NCBI GenBank assembly: GCA_029379385.1
Contig: CM055612.1
Coordinates: 9,362,001 to 9,426,000 of the forward strand
Length of the DNA: 64,000 bases
Reading direction: 5' to 3'
Source: Quillaja saponaria
Lineage: Eukaryota; Streptophyta; Magnoliopsida; Fabales; Quillajaceae
The translations under genes were made by a program, and so were the position numbers. Of the stretch, positions 36,107-48,069 are shown in pieces (the first letter of the stretch is position 1; the number at the start of each line of letters is the position of its first letter). Under the pieces are notes generated by a model. That model searched no databases. It saw only the letters and a program-made list of their open reading frames with translations, and was not told where the DNA came from.

Positions 36107-39100
36107 GCAGTAAAGTCCTTCACTTGGTGGGTGTTGGACTTGGAAATCTATGTATGATATAGTGGTTAGGAAAACCTGAAACGCGTTGACATATACGCGG
36201 GAAAGAGATCGCGTTGGAAAAGCAAAATACAGAGGCTTTTTTTTTTTTTTGTTAAATTTTTTTTATTCAAATATATGAGTCTATTTTTGATAATATAAAT
36301 GAGTCTTTTTAATAATTGCCTAATTTCAATTTAATACCTACTATTAATGGTTAACACTATAAGTGATTTATTTTTCACGAAAATCATCTCTTTTTTTTTC
36401 CCTTAAAATAAAATCATAAAATTCATTTGATATTTAAGTCATAAAATTTTAGATTTGGATAGATTAGGATTAATGGAACATACTTTAAATAAAAATATAA
36501 TTATCTTAAAAAATTGACATATAAAACTTAATAAGAATTTATTACTATATCTTAATTTGGTTTTTTGAAATAAAATCATTAAATAATTAAAATATATATA
36601 TTTAACCAACCGGGATATTGGTTTGACAAAGAAATCAATGGAATAGACTAAAACATTTGAATTTACAAGTACAAATTAAAAAGTTCACCAAAATATAGTA
36701 TAATATTTTATAGGAATATAAATATCTAAATTGATAAAAAAAAAAAAAAAAAGTGTAAATAATTAGAAAAATGACATATAAACATAATAAGAATTTATTA
36801 CTATATCTTAATTAATCATAGTTGACAATTTTTTGTGAAATCATAAAATATATATTTATAATGAGTAAATTGATGATATTTGTACTAAATATAAAACTTG
36901 TAAATATTTTTAAATGCTATATTATTTGTTTTTTTTGAAATAAATAATAAAAATATATCTAATCACATAATTAGTAACCAAAATAGTGATTTGACAAAGA
37001 AATAAATGAAATAGACTAACATTTGAATTTACAAGTACAAATAAAAAAGTTCACCTAAAAATAGTATAAAAATGTTTTAGGAAATTTTTTGTATTAATTA
37101 TTTTAAGATGGAAAGTACAAAATTGGTGATAATCTGTCTTCCTCAGATGCTCAAACCGCGCGTGACTTAAACTCCATTTTGGTAATTAAATAACTCAATA
37201 ATACACTAAATCTTTAGCCAAAAAAAAAAACAAGAAAAAACAAAAATCATAAGAAAAGGACAAGCAAAACACAGTCCCTATGCTGATTCATTTTTCCAAA
37301 GCCACGTCTTAGTCACGGTGTAAACTAGGACCTCTCCATTTACTTAATAAGCCAATGATGTTAGGCCACGCTTCACCACTTAAGCTCATTTGAATAGTGT
37401 AGTATAGTCCATAATTAACTTAACCAATTAAATTATTAGTTGAATTGATTAAGAGAAGAAATTTGATGAATTCATGTACATAATTTCAGTGAGAAATTTT
37501 GAAAATGAAATTTTAATTATCTAACTTATATTTTATAAATTCAAAAAACAAATTAAAAAAATTAAATTTAATTTAAAAACCTGATATAATATGTGAGATT
37601 GGTACCCATCTCACTTGAATAATCAATCGGCGCAATATCATTTAGCTGATAAAAATATTTTGGTATGCAACGGAATGTGGGGTACGCAATGTCATCTTAG
37701 GACTCTCAGTTCTTTTTTTTTATCTGTCACCATCTTAGAGCATTTATTTTTCATTTTCTTTTGTTTTCTTTATTGGCAGCACTATTTCAGATAATAAATT
37801 CCTTTTGAGTAATTCTTTTTTATGTGAAAATTATATTTGAGTTCTGACTAAAAAGAATGTTATATGAAAGTTATATTTGGGTTTTCGACTTATGATTAAA
37901 AAAAATATTATGTAAAAGAATTTCTCTTCTCACTTAAAAATAATTGGTTATAATAGGTAAGTAAACTGTAATTTCAGGAATATGTCAAAAAGTTTAAATT
38001 GTGCTTTCTTATGATAATAAGAATTTTTTTTTCTCATTTTGGATTATACATATTTGGATTCTAATTGAAGAGAATGTTGAGTGATGAAAGTCTCTTTCCT
38101 TACATGTAGTAATAGGATTTCCTTTTTCTTATTTTGAATTTTTTCATACTTCAACGGAAAAATGTTACTTTCTCGCAATTCTCTTTCTTGTGTTGAGATT
38201 CATATTTTGTTTCTCAGCTAAAGAGAATACTGCATGCATGAAAATAATCTATCTCTCCCATTACTAATGATTTTCCTTTCTCATTTTTCATTTTGTCCTA
38301 CTTCAACAGAAGAAAAGTTGCTTTCACACGTAACCTACTTTCTTGTGTTGAGATTCTTGAGTTCTCCCTAAATTATATTAAATTTTTTTATAAAAAAAAG
38401 AGTAAAAACAATCTCTCTCCCTTTAGAAATAGGATTTTCCTTTCTCATTTTTTATTTTGTCCTCTTTTTTGTATGTGAAATTCATATATGGATTTCCAGT
38501 TAGAAAAAATAGGCTAAGTGAAAACAGTTTCTTTCCCTATAATATTAGAGATTTCCCTTTCTCATTTTGAGTCACAACCCAAATTATACATCTACTAATG
38601 AAATGCTTTCCCCACTAACCACCCTGCATCAAATACTTGGGTCTGAAACTCTGGATTGATTTAGATAATTAGATTCCACCTAAAAAAGAAACCACAAAGC
38701 ACTCTATTTTCAAGTCTAGCTGGAAGAAAAGATGGCTCAAAAAGTGTTCATAAGTGAGTTATAATGATCCATGTCTATCTATGGATTAAACGATAAACAT
38801 GCTTCCTTAATATACATTTCTCACAAAATTAGTGATGCTGCAAATCCATAATAAAACGTATCTGATACATCATACACATGATCTACATACATCTAAGTCC
38901 TATATATATAAAATTTAGCAAGAACAATGAGTCGACCATCTAAAGATAGCAATGGAACTCCAGCTTGCAGAGAAAACTTTTTCTTGGAGAGCCTTCATGG
39001 TGTTGAAACCCAGTTCTACAAGTTATTCAAATGCAATTGCAGGGATAAAACTGTCTGAATATCTTTCTCTCCATAGGTAAGGTAATTTTCAACTGTTGCC

Positions 39101-39153
39101 ATCTTTGGAAATGAGATTCTGGAGACCATCCTGATGTAGATACTACATACACC
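36106..39153. other. Intergenic DNA with a diverged tandem duplication
   Basis: No gene is seen. 36509-37090 holds two diverged copies: GACATATAAA...AATAAGAATTTATTACTATA recurs about 257 bases later, and TTTGAATTTACAAGTACAAAT recurs about 367 bases later, so copy 2 has an extra ~110 bases. 37720-38570 has repeated short CTTTCTCATTTT words without a clear unit. The last ~400 bases are probably the 3' untranslated region of the CBL gene. Confidence 0.55.
36509..37090. repeat. Diverged two-copy tandem repeat
   Basis: Shared blocks in the same order in both halves: GACATATAAA, AATAAGAATTTATTACTATA, GGTTTGACAAAGAAAT versus GATTTGACAAAGAAAT, AATAGACTAA, ACATTTGAATTTACAAGTAC, AAAAAGTTCACC. The second half is longer by an insertion. 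Confidence 0.7.
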
Positions 39154-41589
39154 CTATACATCTGAGTCTTCGACATCTGTACTTACCACGAAGCTGGGAA
39201 ACGCTAAGGTTATATCCCTGGAAAAATGGAAAAAGCTAGCATGTAAGAAAACAGGAAACCTAGTAAAAGGGAACACGCATATGCACAGACCGACTTGAAA
39301 ACTCTTCTCACTCAGTTGAGTGAACTGAGTGGTGAAGCCATTCCAATCATCGCATGAACTTGGCAGGAATGCGGCCAGAAAAAGAGGTCAAGTGATAAAA
39401 GTGTAGGATACAGAGTAAAATGTATGAAGAAAATCATCATTTTAAGCATAAAGTTAAACTAAAAGCTAACCATCTTGGAGAGATTTAACTGGGCCTACAA
39501 AAAATATATATATCTACTTCTAAAAGAGATAATTTTGTTTGGAACTTATACGCACTTCAAATATGGAAGGGTCATATTTTTTATCAGAGATGGATTCTTC
39601 AACACAAATTCTTTCCACTCATCTTGATCAATCTTTCCATCACCTTTTGTGTCAGCTTCACTGAATGTCTGTGGGAAAAGATAGGAAACTTTCAGAAAAT
39701 TTAATTTTAATGAGCTTAGTCATGGTATGAAAAGCTGAAGAGATTTGGACCTTATCCACAATAGTTTCAATGGCATCATCAGAAAGTACCAGATCTGATT
39801 CAGTCAGAAGTGCCAGCACCATCTCTTTTAACTGTAAGATGCAGAACCAGAAAATTCAGTAGTCACAGACACACATAAAGTGAGCAAAGAAATGGAGAAT
39901 CAATTTTTAACTCACCTCATCTCTCTCAATATATCCAGTATGCCTCAGATCATACAATTTAAAAGCAACTGCAAAATCATTATCCGTATCTTAATATATG
40001 ATAATGTAGCCGTTCAATGAAGAAACCTTTTGTAGAAAAGCATAGAAACATGATTCTTGCAGTTTGACTGACAATTTGATACTGGAAACAAAAGAATTAA
40101 AAGGTTTAATTGGAAATATAAATTTTGAACTAACAATCTTACATGAGATTTTGTCATCTATAGGTGCAACTGGGTGAAAAACACCCAACGATCGAACAAA
40201 TTCTCCGAACTCAATAACCCCATTGTGCTTGGCATCAAATAAATCAAAAATCTACAAGGATTCCAAAGATAAATATATCTTAGACAGAGAAAGCATAATG
40301 GCTGATAACAAGTTATTGCTGTTTGGAAATAAAAAGCGGAGCTCAATTCAACAAAAACTAGGAAAAGAGACAGAATTTTAGAGCATTGTCAAACCACTTA
40401 ACATGCAGAAATACATATATTACTTTGGGCGACTGATGCGATAATGTCAAGATCTAATTAAGCACAGACATTGATTATAAGTAAACATCCAGCAAAACAT
40501 AAAGATATGATAAGCCAAACTGGGAGATTCCAAGCACATGAATAAAATCAAAGAATCTTAAAAGTAAAGAAGTGGAGGCAGCTTGGCTAACCCTGTCGGC
40601 AAAGAGATTCCTCTTATTTCTATTTCTAAACAGTGCTAGCTGGAATTCTTCCTGAAAAGGTGAGTAGAGAAATAAGGTATTAAAACTAGTGATTAAATAA
40701 AAAATTGATAAGGTTAATATTGCTATATTCCTTAACACAGATTGTGATAAAATATGCAGCTTACTATAAACTAAAATTAGACTGGAAATAGAAACTGCAA
40801 AACAAACCTTGTGAATGAGGCCATCATCAATAATTGAACTGCTCAACTTCTTAAAGAGCTCGTATAAGGCCTCTACTTCACTCACAGTGACTGCAATGAA
40901 GGGAAAATAACTTCAGATTTTGAATTGTCAATTTATTGAATATTTAACTTTGAAAGTTTAGACCCTTACAAGAAGGAAATCAGGATGAGTTATTATCATT
41001 GTGCTGAGCCTATAAAGTTGAGGCATCAAAAGAGGCCAGGACCTCTTTCATTTCACAATTTCATTGTGTTGGATACATCATAAATGCCTTTTCAAATGAT
41101 GATGTCTTTTAAATTGTTATACTTTCAATTTTTCACATTCATATTCAATATGGTTTTGGATATTTCAATTAAGTGGTAAACTAAACTGTACAGTAGAGCT
41201 ATAACATAGACTCTGTAATTATATCTCTTGCCAAATTCAAGCATCACTGCATACAGTCTCTTAACCAATGGATGTGCCAAATAATAACAAGTTGTACCCT
41301 TTCACTATCCAGCTAATTCTATGCAATATTTTCCCTTAAAATTTCCAAACTGAAGTATGATCATCGATTTGATAAAATAAAAGTAATGATGTGCCATATA
41401 GGTTGGAGGGACTGGATGTGAATTCACAGACTACAAATGCCCCCAGGGTCCCCTCCCCAAAATAAAGAAACAGCACAGCTGCAAGACTTTACCATATGAT
41501 TATGGATACTCACAAGGTGTTTCAGCAGAAAGAATAGTGGGCTCTTCATACCCAGGTGTTTTAGATTGTTTTGAGCAAAAGCAACCCAT
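39154..41589 (-). CDS. CBL4: Calcineurin B-like calcium sensor, CBL4/SOS3 type
   Basis: EF-hand sensor that binds a CIPK kinase; the SOS3 type targets CIPK24/SOS2 to the plasma membrane to activate Na+/H+ exchange. Eight coding exons on the minus strand (41589-41514, 40890-40808, 40651-40592, 40251-40143, 39968-39916, 39831-39751, 39668-39556, 39217-39154) join in phase to 212 aa. The N-terminus MGCFCSK carries the N-myristoylation glycine and a palmitoylatable cysteine. Four EF-hands follow: a degenerate first ([12 protein letters not shown]), then [25 protein letters not shown], and the near-canonical [12 protein letters not shown]. The C-terminal AFPSFV is the conserved FPSF phosphorylation motif targeted by CIPKs. 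Sequence and position next to a DPP gene (AT5G24260/AT5G24270) favour CBL4 over CBL5 or CBL8. The exon-7 donor is GTGCGT; retention of that intron would end the protein two codons later, removing the FPSF motif. Confidence 0.93.
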
Positions 41590-44115
41590 TAATTAGAGTG
41601 GCAAAACTCCCTGAACTTCTTGATGGTCAGCTGACTCATTCCAAATTTCCAATGAAGCAACTCAAATAAGCACAACCTGTCAATATCTGAAAGAAAAATA
41701 ATGTTTCAACCATGAAGAACCTATTGATGTATATAAAATGTAGACAAAGAAATCACAAAAATCATTCTATTGACATCCATGCCACAAAATGTGAAGTACA
41801 TTATATCCATATGACAATTTTAGCATTATATGCATGATCTAAATGACCAAATCCTAGGTGACACATGGGGCAGATTTCCAATGACCACTACCATCATGAT
41901 TCATGACAACCAATAGAACAGTCAATTCAAGAAGAAGGTAGGAGAAAATGGATTAGTTCAATCTGAGAATGACTTTCCAAATGGGAAAACTGACCAGTCT
42001 GTGTTACCAGAAACCTCTATGGTTGACATCTCTAAAGCCCTTCACATATTTTTCGATGTAAATAGCAAAGCCAAAAGATTAGAACTGATCCCTTCATTCT
42101 GGAAAATGATAAAATATCTCAACTGAGTTACAAACTTATGTTAGATAATTCAGGATTGCTGATACTGGGCATCATAAATATTTAACCACCAAGTTCTTTG
42201 GATTGTGAGAAGATTAAAGACAAATGTCTTATTCAACTACAGTCCAAGAACTGGGCACACAATTCAAGGAAGATAAGGTAGGAATCAACCAAGTTTTATG
42301 TCATCATCCCATCACATAATATGTAAATGAACTGTTTGAAAAAAAATGATATTTGTTCAGGTGATCTAACAGCCGAGCAACATTTCACTTTCTTTTACTT
42401 TCAATCAAATTCTACCAGACTAAGAAAACACATGCATTCATATTATTATCTTAAACAAATTCACGCAGCACAAATCAAACCTGGGGCTGGAAACGTTTTC
42501 TCTAATCGTAAAGACACTCTTTTTCAGTGTCTCACGATAGAGTTGAAGATAATAAACATCTATTAGAAATGAAAGAAGTGTTATAGAAATCAAGTCCTAA
42601 TAAAAGTTGCAAGGATCCAGTTCTGTGGCCTGATGGATTGCCACTGCGATTGATATTAAGGAATGAATACTATGGTTGAGATCACTGGAGAGAATTGAGA
42701 AACTCCAAAGAATGCAAGAATGGCTCTGATTAATAAATCCTTGATTCAAACAAAAGCTTACGTAAGAAGATCTGTCCTTCCCTGATTAAGTTATAAAGAT
42801 GTTGAAAATTCTAAATACCTTAGCCGTCGATAAAGCATTTACCACTTAGAAAGCAAACAAATAGATAAAATTGGGCCCAAAATATTTTATTATTTAAAAA
42901 ACAAAGGAAGAAGGTGAAACTAAACTAGGTGGGAAAATTTTGAATCACATCTCCCTTTTTTTTCTTTTCTTTTTAAAAAATAAAAAATAAAAAAATTAGA
43001 AAGATAAAGAACCATGCATTTTTTGGAAGCTGTGGAACTTGGGACCTCCCCACTAATAAGTGGGAGGCAAGTGCCAGTATAACAGTGGGTCATTGGTATT
43101 TTACTTAATTATAAAGTTTCCAAATTTATCCTTTTTTAAGTTGTCAAAGACTTTTGCAGCTCTGACACCAGATATAAGTTATTAATGTTTGAGTACCGGA
43201 AAACACAATTACATTTACAGGCATATAACAGATTAGATCCCTCAAAGTTCCAGATTCCCTTTATTCATTGAGATATTTTAGGAAACAAACAGAAAAACTC
43301 ATCAATAAAACTATGAATACTACCCACTTCTGTGAAATACACTTTATGGGACCACAAACCTATTCTAATCCAAGGGGATGGTTGATATTAGCTAACCGGG
43401 GGTAGATAATGCAATAAAATAAATGATAGCACATCACTTTCTGGGAAACAAAACTGCAGAAGAGGAAGTAAAGAGGGGGAGCAGAAGGCACAAGATTCAG
43501 CATTTTATAATATCCCTAAGACTCACTAACCTTGATAAAATGAGATCGACTCCAGCTTCTAATTATAAGAAAAATATTTCTAAACCTGCCTTAACTATGA
43601 TTTTAGAAGTAACACACAAACACAACCTGCCATCGAGAAACCAAAAAAGAAAGAAGTTTTTGTTTGTCTTCTAAAACAATCTTCAATTGCAGTGTCCCAC
43701 TAAAAAGATACAAGAAAATTAACGAACAAAAATATAAATCTTATTTGAGCCCCAGATTTTCCATCATTACCTTAAAACATCATACCCAGAAAGAACAATA
43801 TAAATAAAAAAAAGGGCAAATACTGTCAATGACTTGAATGCCTCAACAAAATATGAAAAATAACCAAACAAAATAAAAACTGGGATCACCTACAACATAC
43901 CCACAAACAGAGAAGCCGAAATAGAGAGAGAGAAAAACTGACCCTTTGAGAATGCTGAAATGGGTTTGCAGCTGAGCTATTTCTCTTTATGGAGAAGTAT
44001 ATTACTGTTAAAGGTATTAGCTTTCTCAGCTGAAGCGAGCCTGTGTATGTAAAGTCACCTCGTGCGCTCTCTTTCTGTCCCCCTGTCCCAAACTTCTTCA
44101 ATGGCTCAATTAGTT
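41590..44115 (-). other. Predicted leader with a ~2.25-kb leader intron of the CBL gene
   Basis: TTTTTCTTTCAG|ATATTG on the minus strand (41687/41686) is a strong acceptor just upstream of the CBL start. CTCAAAGG|GTCAGT at 43943/43942 is a possible donor. Upstream of that, 43943-44115 is of near-average base composition and looks like a leader exon. No alternative gene is visible in 41690-43940. A long leader intron is inferred, not shown. Confidence 0.35.
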
Positions 44116-47100
44116 TCAACGTTCGCTTTCAGAAAAGTAAATTGGTGTGGCAATGTAATAAATGAATGAACAATCCCTTCAATCCGAGCAATCTGACCCC
44201 ACCATATCTGCTGTATATGCATATTCCGCGGCCTTTGGATCGTACTTCCATATAAAAAGTTTTCTTTCTTCTTTTTTCTTTTTTCTTTTTCTTTTTCTTT
44301 TTTCTTTTCCTGTTGGGACTTTTTAATTATTATTAAGATTTAGAAACTGTATACTACTAAAATATGTTAGGTGCACAAATACACTATTTTTATAAAAAAT
44401 TGTTTTTATATACTTTACTAGAGTTAGGCAATTTTGTGCACCTAGCAACTTTGTGCAGTATTCTTATCACTACTCTAAGATTTTGAGAGTTCTTTTTGCT
44501 TTGAAAACAATTGATAGAAGGTAAAGCACATAATTAAACATTTCATTTATTTATTGTGTTGGTCCCTAAAAATTATTTTATTTTTTATTTTAGTAATTGG
44601 TGAATTAATTTTTTTAATTAAATTTTCAAGACTCAATTTTTGTATTTTAGTGTTTCATGATTTAATTTTTTTTATTGGATTCTTAATCAAGTTGAAATTA
44701 TTAAATTGAGGTAATATCTAATAAAATTAGTTTATAAATTTTTCAAGAGATGATGAAAAAATAAATTTTAATACAAGAAAAGAAAAAATTATATGAATAT
44801 TGACTCAATCATTAAAAAAATATTTTCTCAATTTCAAATGTTACATATTATTCTTTTTCGAATAATTTTTTCTTTCAAAGATCGTAATTCTTTTGAGGTG
44901 TTAATAATCATATGAACTAATTTGGTTGTGTTACATTTACATTTAATAGTTTTGTGTTACATAAAAATAATGAAGAATTCAAATATTATTTATGAATTAA
45001 TATGAAGTGTTTCGTTTCATAAAAAATAGTAAAAAAAAAAAATACATTAATAAAAATTTACAATAAAGGTAATTTAGACTTTTATGAATTAATTTGTTAG
45101 ATTTAAGGATTTATTTAAATGATTAGGAATTAATCGTTAACTAAGAAATACGTGTCTAATTTAATAATTATGAGATTATTATAAAATAAGTGATAATTCA
45201 TAAAAATAAAATATAATTAACTTAGATTATAATTTTCAAAATATCTACTTTTTTTTTATTAATAAATAAAAATAGTGGTAGAAATGGATTCTTGACACGA
45301 CTTAATTCCCTAGGTGGTTGTTAGGTGTATCTAGTGGGAGCTAGGGAGGCATTTGACAGATCACAATTCACAAGTTCAAAGCAGCAACAGTCCTTGAAAA
45401 GGCAGTGTGCGTTCCATACTTATATTCCCTTCTGCGTGGACAAGGGTGCATGGTCGATCACTTGCTACGTCATTTATGGTCAATGTTGCATGGTCTCTGT
45501 CCAACGGGATAAAGATGTATAAAATTACATTTTTGGACAACAAGCTAAGGCAAACTTTTAGTCTAATATCGTTTATTTTTTTTATATAAGAAAAAAAAAA
45601 TTAAATATTCATTCATTATATTGCTTGGTGTTTGAAGAAAATTTTAAACTTTGTACCTTTTGATTTTTAGCACATTTGTTTAAGTAATTGAACTAATATT
45701 TTATTAATAATATATAGTTATTTTGTATAAAATAAATTACATCATTTTCTCTTGTATTAATTAAGTTAATATTACATGTACAAATAGTGCCTCTATTTCT
45801 CGTATATGAAAAATTAACGAACTCAAATTAAAAATAAAAAAAATATAATACCTAAAATATTATTGTTATCTTCTTCTTCTTATTATTATATATATATGTG
45901 TGATTTAGTATCATCAAACTAATTTAATGATTGCATAATATTATTTAATATATATATATATTTTACTTATTTTGGTCCTTTACAAAATGTTTAAAATACA
46001 TATTAGAATATTTCAATGATATGATTATTTTTTTTTCTAATTTTTTTTATTTTTCTATATTTGATGATATTATCTATCACGAAAAAAAAAATTTAAATAT
46101 CTATTTTTGAGAATGAATTGTAAGTTAAGATCTAAAAATGATAGATAAGTCTATTATATATTAATGTCTAAGATAAGAGTTTTTTCATGCACTTGAACTA
46201 GTGATTGGAGGAAATAAATCATTGTGCAAATGATCATAATTCATAAAGATTCTAAACTTCAATCTTATCAAGCTTCATCCAACTATAATGTATTATCTTG
46301 AACCAAACCAGTACATCCTATTCAACACGCCACATTATTTAGTAAAATAGATCAAATCATGAACTACATTGTAAACCTAAAGTTGCTTCTGCTTCTGCTT
46401 CTTTTCTTTTTTTCTCTCTTTAATTTTGTGCTTTATATATTTATTTAACCTCTTTAATTGAATTGAGGAGACACATGTTTGCATTCTAAGTATACTTGCT
46501 AATTATTTGGAGATTCATACATGTCTTCTAGTAATTAATTTGGGGATTATTGTATGCCTTTGAATAATTGTGATAACTAGGCAATTCAAATATATAATCA
46601 ACTTTAAAATAATGAATATGTACATAGATATATGACCTACACATTAGATCTTCTGCAATTTAATAAGCCCTCTTATTTAAAGGTTAGTGCACATTTCGTG
46701 CATTTCCAGTCCCAATGAGCATCTTTTATGTCCTACAAAATAACACACAAAATTGTATTTTAAATGAAAGGAATTGTAGATCTGAACTTCCTCACATAAT
46801 ACTTGTCTCAGAATCGAACTGTCTGGTATTTCACATTTCTAAGGTACCCTTTCCTCCAACTCCCATTAAGTCCATTAATTATTATTCAATGTAGTTCCTT
46901 AACCTAATTTTTGCTTCTTCTTTTCCAATTTCATTGTCTTTTCGAGAAACTAATTAAGTCACAAATCATTCAACTAATAATGATGGGTGAAAATTACTCT
47001 CAAACACTAATGAATGGTGGACGAATGATATCATGATTTTCTCAAATGAATTGGAGTGACTCTCTCTTATAATTATGAGTATACTTTACTCAAATATTGT

Positions 47101-47150
47101 ATTTAATTCTATTTAAATTATTTCTATTCATATTATAATTTTCATCCTAT
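44116..47150. other. Intergenic DNA upstream of the CBL gene
   Basis: Contains a pyrimidine-rich CTTTTT tract (44258-44312), a short inverted-repeat element (about 44350-44470), AT-rich sequence, and one less AT-rich island at about 45290-45530 with no recognisable protein. No gene is seen. Confidence 0.5.
44350..44470. mobile_element. Short MITE-like inverted-repeat element
   Basis: TTAGGTGCACAAA at 44367-44379 is matched, inverted, by TTTGTGCACCTAG at 44433-44445 (12 of 13). Outside this core the similarity continues weakly (TATACTAC...ATGTTAGG against AATACTGC...GTTGCTAGG on the other strand), so the inverted ends are about 30 bases. The total is about 120 bases. No target duplication is identified. 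Confidence 0.5.
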
Positions 47151-48060
47151 ATCACTAACAGAAAAAATCTATTTTGCAATGGACCAAATTCATCATTAAA
47201 TCATTTTGTAACAGAGTTGTAATGGATTTGTTTTGTCGAAAATCTCTCGTCGCGAATTTGAGATTGAATCCAATTTGTCACAATTTATTTAGCGACTGAA
47301 TTTTTTTTGCTATTCCATCGCTTCTGTCATGAATTTTGAATGGAATCCAATCTGTCACTATTGAAATATTAATCTCTTGAATCCGTCACTATTTCGTCAT
47401 AAAACTGGGTTTTTTTCTTCTTCAAAATTCATTACTAATTTATAGTTAAATTGTTATTTTAAAAAAAAAAAAAAATCCGTAGCTAAATTTAATTATTTTT
47501 GAAATATTTGCTCATTTTAATTAATCTATTTCTTTTTTCTTTTTTTACAACATGCTTAGAACATTTAACATACAAATCATCTAGAAAACCAAATATCAAC
47601 ACATATCCAATATTTAACAAAACCAAATATGTAATAAAACAAATGTTAAAGATAGAAAATATTGTCCAAAAGATAAGCTAGAAACTATATCCTAATCATC
47701 GTTGCCAAGATCCTTATCTGATCCATCCTCATCATCTTCATCTTCACCTTCAACATTTTCATCCTAATAAGTAATTAAATAAGTTTGTAGAATCAAATTT
47801 GTATAATTTAAATACTTCCTACACCTATACTATTAGCTCAAAATATTTCAAAATATTATTTCTCTTAGCCAAATCGTTGATCAAAATATTGTGTCATTAG
47901 CTCAAAATATTATTTCTCTTAGCTCAAAATATTATTTCATGTCTAACATATTTCTTATTGCGTCATTAGCTCAAAATATTATTTCTCTTAGCCAAATCGT
48001 TGATCATAGTCATGAAATTAACCTTAACTCTTCTGGTTGCACTAGACGAACTAACATGGA
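47151..48060. repeat. Decayed repeat tract with a local direct-repeat cluster
   Basis: 47160-47460 has several variants of a GTCACTATT/AATCCAATTTGTCAC/CCGTCAC motif, resembling decayed DNA-transposon sub-terminal repeats. 47831-48006 contains repeated TTAGCTCAAAATATTATTTC; the longer block with TCTCTTAGCCAAATCGTTGA occurs at about 47850-47880 and 47973-48003. No coding sequence is seen. Confidence 0.55.
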
Positions 48061-48069
48061 AGATAATTA

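Noticed and set aside
40475..40885. 136-codon minus-strand ORF as an independent protein
   Set aside because: It is coding exon 2 of the CBL gene read through its donor into the intron; the hydrophobic middle is intronic and exon 3 is reached only by chance in frame.
45290..45590. Small plus-strand ORFs in a less AT-rich island
   Set aside because: Two overlapping 60-65 codon frames with no recognisable motif; neither has supporting splice or promoter context.
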